Part shown: in pieces, positions 5,003 through 6,816 of the stretch | Layout: each line of letters opens with the position of its first letter | Position numbering within the stretch: position 1 is the first letter of the stretch | DNA from: Oscillospiraceae bacterium | GTDB taxonomy: Bacteria > Bacillota > Clostridia > Oscillospirales > Oscillospiraceae | NCBI GenBank assembly: GCA_017558545.1 | Contig: JAFYUG010000067.1 | Span: forward strand, 1 to 6,816 | Direction: 5' to 3' | Length of the DNA stretch: 6,816 nt | Program-made: the position numbers and the translations under genes | The notes under the pieces: generated by a model | The model's input: only the letters and a program-made list of their open reading frames with translations | Databases searched by the model: none | Told to the model about the DNA's origin: nothing

Positions 5003-5905
5003 ATGGATACCTTGCAGCTGAGACTCTTTATTTCACTGTCCCAGACGCTGAACTTCACCAAAACCGCCAACGAATTCTATGTTACCCAGCCCACCGTAAG
5101 CAACTATATCAAAACTCTTGAAAGCAGCCTTGGGGTTACATTGCTCAAGCGCAACAGCCACAGCGTTTCTCTCACCCCCGAGGGCAAAGAATTTGTAAAC
5201 TACGCAAAGCAGCTTCTGGCTCTGCAGGCAGAGGCAGAAAACAGACTCAAAAATATATCCGAAGGCCGCCGCGGCTATATCAAGGTTGCCATGCTCTCCA
5301 GCGCATCCGGCTACTTCACCATTTGCCTTGAGGAATTTTTGAAAAAGCATCCCGGCGTTCAGGTGAACGTTGACCTTTTGGAAGGCGCTGAAATGACATC
5401 CGCATTGGGTCAGAACAGCTATGACCTCTATTTTGCCCATCAGCACATGGTTCCCGAAAATGAGATTATTGAATACCGCGTTTTGGGCAGCTCCCATCTT
5501 CATATGTTTGTGAATAAAACCTTTGTGGAAGACATAGACATGAATGATTGGTCCACCCTCACAAAGTTTCATTTTGTTTCCACTCCCGCTCAGGACTTTA
5601 CCCTTTCCGGTCAGATCAACAAGATTTGCGCAAACCGCGGAATTGCTCCCGATATTATAAACTACTATAACCGCGCAGACATGGCAGTTTTGGCTATAAA
5701 CTCCGGCGTTGGCATAGCAATATTGCCTCCCCACCTTAAGAATTTCTATAATTGCCCCAATGTTGTCACCCTTCCAATTGAAGGCGACGACGCCAAAATC
5801 ACCATGGTTGTGGCATGGCAGCGCAGCAGCGGCAACCCCGATGTCCCCCGTTTCCTGAGCCTCAACTCCTTAAGCGAAAACAAGTTCTTCAATCTCTATA
5901 AATAA
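5003..5905 (+). CDS. LysR-family transcriptional regulator, second of two
   Basis: This 300-residue protein is a full-length LysR regulator. The helix-turn-helix spans about residues 17-40 (NFTKTANEFYVTQPTVSNYIKTLE), the wing about 45-62 (VTLLKRNSHSVSLTPEG), and the effector domain about 92-285, with the common INSGVGIAILP segment at 232-242. AGGAG (4989-4993) lies 9 bases before the ATG, and only 29 bases separate it from the preceding lysR, so the two are very likely co-transcribed; a terminator follows at once. It lies upstream of the BKACE gene on the same strand, so it may regulate that gene while the first one serves the transporter, or the two may act on common sites. Their recognition helices differ (STVSRSIQSLE against PTVSNYIKTLE), which favours different DNA preferences. 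Confidence 0.93.
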   Translation: MDTLQLRLFISLSQTLNFTKTANEFYVTQPTVSNYIKTLESSLGVTLLKRNSHSVSLTPEGKEFVNYAKQLLALQAEAENRLKNISEGRRGYIKVAMLSSASGYFTICLEEFLKKHPGVQVNVDLLEGAEMTSALGQNSYDLYFAHQHMVPENEIIEYRVLGSSHLHMFVNKTFVEDIDMNDWSTLTKFHFVSTPAQDFTLSGQINKICANRGIAPDIINYYNRADMAVLAINSGVGIAILPPHLKNFYNCPNVVTLPIEGDDAKITMVVAWQRSSGNPDVPRFLSLNSLSENKFFNLYK

Positions 5906-5910
5906 AGCTC

Positions 5911-5951
5911 ACCTCCGATTTATTTTTGCCTGATAAATCGGAGGTTTTTTT
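5911..5951 (+). terminator. Intrinsic terminator after the lysR pair
   Basis: A 12-bp stem, ACCTCCGATTTA (5911-5922) with its complement at 5934-5945, has an 11-base loop and runs into seven Ts (5945-5951). It begins six bases after the stop codon and separates the lysR transcript from the BKACE gene. Confidence 0.9.
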
Positions 5952-5985
5952 GTCTGAAATATACATAATTTTACACTTTACTTAG

Positions 5986-6015
5986 TTGAATATGCAATCA
6001 TTATAGTGCTATAAA
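5986..6015 (+). promoter_or_regulatory. Predicted promoter of the BKACE gene
   Basis: TTGAAT (5986-5991) lies 18 bases before TATAAA (6010-6015), which is preceded by TG plus one base, making an extended -10. The start would be near 6022, leaving a leader of about 115 AT-rich bases. ATGCAA (5992-5997) directly abuts the -35, as ATGCAT does at the dctM promoter. A second TATAAT occurs at 6049-6054 but without a matching -35, so it is an alternative. Confidence 0.5.
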
Positions 6016-6138
6016 GAATATTTTTAGCCACTTACATGGCAATTAATATATAATATAGACGTATTTTAAGGCGATTAAATTGCGCCCTAAATGATGAGTA
6101 AATATTTCAAAATTTTATTTATGAAAGGAATATGAATC

Positions 6139-6816
6139 ATGGCTAAAAGAAAAGTTATACTGACCGTCGCACAGACCGGTAACTTCCAGGGCAAGGCTCA
6201 GAACCCCGGACTCCCCGAGCAGCCCGAAGAGATTATCTCCTCCGCATACGACTGCTACAACGCCGGCGCTACCATCGTACACTGCCATGCACGTAACAAG
6301 GAAGGCAAGAGCTGCAATGACGGCGAGATCTTCGCTGAGATCAACTCCGGCATCCGCGCAAAGTGCCCCATCATCATTCAGAACTCCTCCGCTCCCGCAA
6401 CCCGCGCCAACGCCCACACCGACGACGGCCTCGGCGTTCTCGATATGAAGGATCCCGCTTGCTGGCCTGAGATGGTCACCCTCGACTGCTCTCTCATGAC
6501 CACCACTTGGGAAGACCTCGAGTTCATCTACATGTGGACCCGCAAGTGGCTCGTTAACGTTGCCCGCCGCATCAAGGAAATGGGCATCAAGGCCGAGATC
6601 GAAGTTTTCGATCCCACCGCAATTGAAGACGTCTTCAAGTATCTCTATCCCGCCGGCGTTCTGGACGATCCCGTCTCCATGACTCTCGTTATGGGTATGG
6701 ACAAGGTTTCTCAGGGTGCTATCTCCTGCACTCAGCAGAACATTGACTACATGATGAACCTGGCTCACTCCTGCGCAAAGGCTGCAGGCGTCAAGATGCC
6801 TCTGGACATCACCACC
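6139..6816 (+). CDS. Beta-keto acid cleavage enzyme (BKACE, DUF849), 5' part only
   Basis: The first 226 codons are present and the frame is open to the window end; the family usually runs to roughly 270-310 residues. BKACE enzymes are zinc-dependent TIM-barrel proteins that join acetyl-CoA with a beta-keto acid to give acetoacetate and a new CoA ester. Visible family features are LTVAQTGNFQ (8-17), LPEQPEEI (25-32), AGATIVHCHAR (42-52) with the zinc ligands His48 and His50, PIIIQNSSAP (77-86), MVTLDCS (112-118), AEIEVFD (152-158) and LVMGMD (183-188). The third zinc ligand would lie beyond the end. Two pocket motifs differ from the usual STGG and TLN forms, so the substrate may not be that of Kce (3-keto-5-aminohexanoate). 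AAGGA lies 9 bases before the ATG; nearby upstream ATGs (6121, 6132) hit stops within five codons. Codons are strongly C-ending, suggesting high expression. Confidence 0.9.
   Translation, partial: MAKRKVILTVAQTGNFQGKAQNPGLPEQPEEIISSAYDCYNAGATIVHCHARNKEGKSCNDGEIFAEINSGIRAKCPIIIQNSSAPATRANAHTDDGLGVLDMKDPACWPEMVTLDCSLMTTTWEDLEFIYMWTRKWLVNVARRIKEMGIKAEIEVFDPTAIEDVFKYLYPAGVLDDPVSMTLVMGMDKVSQGAISCTQQNIDYMMNLAHSCAKAAGVKMPLDITT

Noticed and set aside
5033..5734. A 233-codon open frame on the minus strand
   Set aside because: Antisense to the second lysR, without domain or ribosome-site support.
6016..6138. A riboswitch in the BKACE leader
   Set aside because: The leader is AT-rich, has no strong nested stems and no terminator before the start codon. 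The only pairing noted, GGCG (6070s) with CGCC, is four base pairs long.
6115..6768. A 217-codon open frame on the minus strand
   Set aside because: It is the antisense shadow of the BKACE gene, which is supported by family motifs and a ribosome site. BKACE itself has no stop inside the window.

Overview
The window looks like chromosomal DNA of a gut-type, obligately anaerobic Clostridia (Oscillospiraceae/Ruminococcaceae-like) bacterium. The support is moderately GC-rich genes between AT-rich spacers, strong AGGAGG-type ribosome sites, a Cys-lipoprotein with an Ala/Pro/Glu-rich linker, and a short intergenic repeat of the CTCAGTC...CTCCC...GGGAG kind often seen in that group. The assignment is an inference from style; no rRNA or marker gene is present.

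Layout. (1) 1-119: a tRNA-Gly(CCC) on the minus strand with its own promoter, ending inside a perfect 50-base palindrome at the window edge. (2) 190-282: a dispersed palindromic repeat and a bidirectional terminator. (3) 296-3664: a minus-strand tripartite TRAP transporter operon transcribed dctM, dctP, dctQ, with RNA hairpins in both gene junctions. (4) 3665-4058: a divergent control region packed with TGCA-centred dyads, with a predicted promoter in each direction. (5) 4059-5905: two LysR-family regulators in tandem on the plus strand, closed by a strong terminator. (6) 5986-6816: a promoter and the first 226 codons of a beta-keto acid cleavage enzyme (BKACE, DUF849 family), cut off by the window end and missing from simple closed-ORF listings.

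Likely logic (inference): the TRAP transporter brings in an organic acid, BKACE cleaves a beta-keto acid derived from it (or the acid itself) with acetyl-CoA, and one or both LysR proteins sense the compound and control the divergent transporter operon and probably the enzyme gene. Support for a shared regulon is the TGCA-centred dyads with T-N11-A geometry between dctM and the first lysR, and an ATGCA box abutting the predicted -35 of both the transporter and the BKACE promoters. The substrate cannot be named from this window. The BKACE carries unusual residues at two usually conserved pocket motifs, so it may not be the lysine-fermentation enzyme Kce that automatic annotation would suggest.
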